Shown here piece by piece: positions 63,921 through 64,000 of a stretch of 64,000 bases of DNA. This DNA comes from a candidate division SR1 bacterium (lineage in GTDB: Bacteria > Patescibacteriota > Gracilibacteria > Absconditabacterales > Absconditicoccaceae). Under the pieces are notes generated by a model. That model searched no databases, had not been told where the DNA came from, and worked only from the letters and a program-made list of their open reading frames with translations. Position 1 is the stretch's first letter, and each line of letters starts with the position of its first letter. A program made the position numbers and the translations under genes. The DNA lies in contig JAPLUT010000006.1 of the NCBI GenBank assembly GCA_026397475.1, positions 1 to 64,000 of the forward strand. The letters run 5' to 3'.

Positions 63921-64000
63921 TTATTTCAACTTCTCTAGAATCATTGCATGCACTAGTTTATTCGAAGCTATAATAGATGTACTTTCTAACCCCACTTGAT
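63921..64000 (-). CDS. 3' end of a leftward gene (partial)
   Basis: A frame entering from the right edge reads QVGLESTSIIASNKLVHAM and then ILEKLK before a TAA at 63921-63923. It is too short for a family and may be chance, but no other frame on that strand stays open here. Confidence 0.35.
   Translation of the reverse strand, partial: QVGLESTSIIASNKLVHAMILEKLK

Overview
This window reads as part of a genome from an ultra-small, AT-rich bacterium of the Absconditabacteria (SR1) or Gracilibacteria group. These lineages read UGA as glycine (translation table 25). Under the standard code almost every gene here is chopped into fragments at TGA. When TGA is read as Gly, the fragments join into full-length, in-frame families and the TGAs fall on invariant glycines: the Nudix box, the RYFGG of YigZ, the SGEP of TsaC, the GVAAH of Rel and the KFGGG of NrdA. 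Real genes end in TAA or TAG. All coding coordinates below use that code. I cannot tell SR1 from Gracilibacteria without rRNA or marker genes.

Layout. 0.2-5.5 kb: a hypothetical protein, an AAA+ ATPase, yigZ and tsaC overlapping by one base, a membrane protein and a pseudopilin-like protein. 5.6-10.7 kb: a bifunctional Rel protein, a zinc-ribbon membrane protein, an anchored surface protein, and small proteins (DUF1543, tautomerase-like). 10.8-16.1 kb: a leftward cluster nrdA, nitroreductase, ahpC, nrdB behind two tandem NrdR-type boxes. 16.2-20.6 kb: a dispersed repeat, a Nudix hydrolase, a XerC/D-like recombinase and a membrane-anchored Pro-rich protein. 21-23.2 kb: a cell-surface locus with a DUF3494 (ice-binding-like) protein broken by a frameshift, a tiny membrane protein and a sortase. 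23.2-33.5 kb: comF carrying an in-frame palindromic element, conserved and unknown hypotheticals, a second likely sortase substrate, tilS, a DUF177 protein, a CAP-domain protein and an RluA-family synthase. 33.8 kb: tRNA-His.

34-48.6 kb is the largest accessory-looking block: an AAA+ ATPase, a small Pro-rich protein, a 1,813-residue WG-like repeat protein, two short membrane-anchored proteins (one with a GerMN domain) and a 1,742-residue protein of unknown function. 48.7-54 kb: a VanY-type carboxypeptidase, grpE, tRNA-Leu, a GIY-YIG pseudogene bounded by a duplicated 3' half of that tRNA, a yqeY-like gene, a pilin-like membrane protein, and three tandem related anchored proteins, the last fused to a DsbA thioredoxin. 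54.3-59.4 kb, leftward: a ValRS-like protein that lost both class I signature motifs, a third sortase-type surface protein and a small anchored protein. 59.4-61.8 kb: VOC and SRPBCC genes between 47-bp direct repeats, then a lipoprotein and a membrane protein with no TGA-glycine, which look acquired from a standard-code bacterium. 61.9-64 kb: a beta-CASP nuclease, a charged hypothetical protein and the tail of another gene.

Overall the window mixes core functions (tRNA and rRNA modification, stringent response, dNTP synthesis, protein folding and oxidation) with much cell-surface machinery, which fits an epibiotic or predatory life on another cell. I saw no rRNA, CRISPR array or intact transposase.
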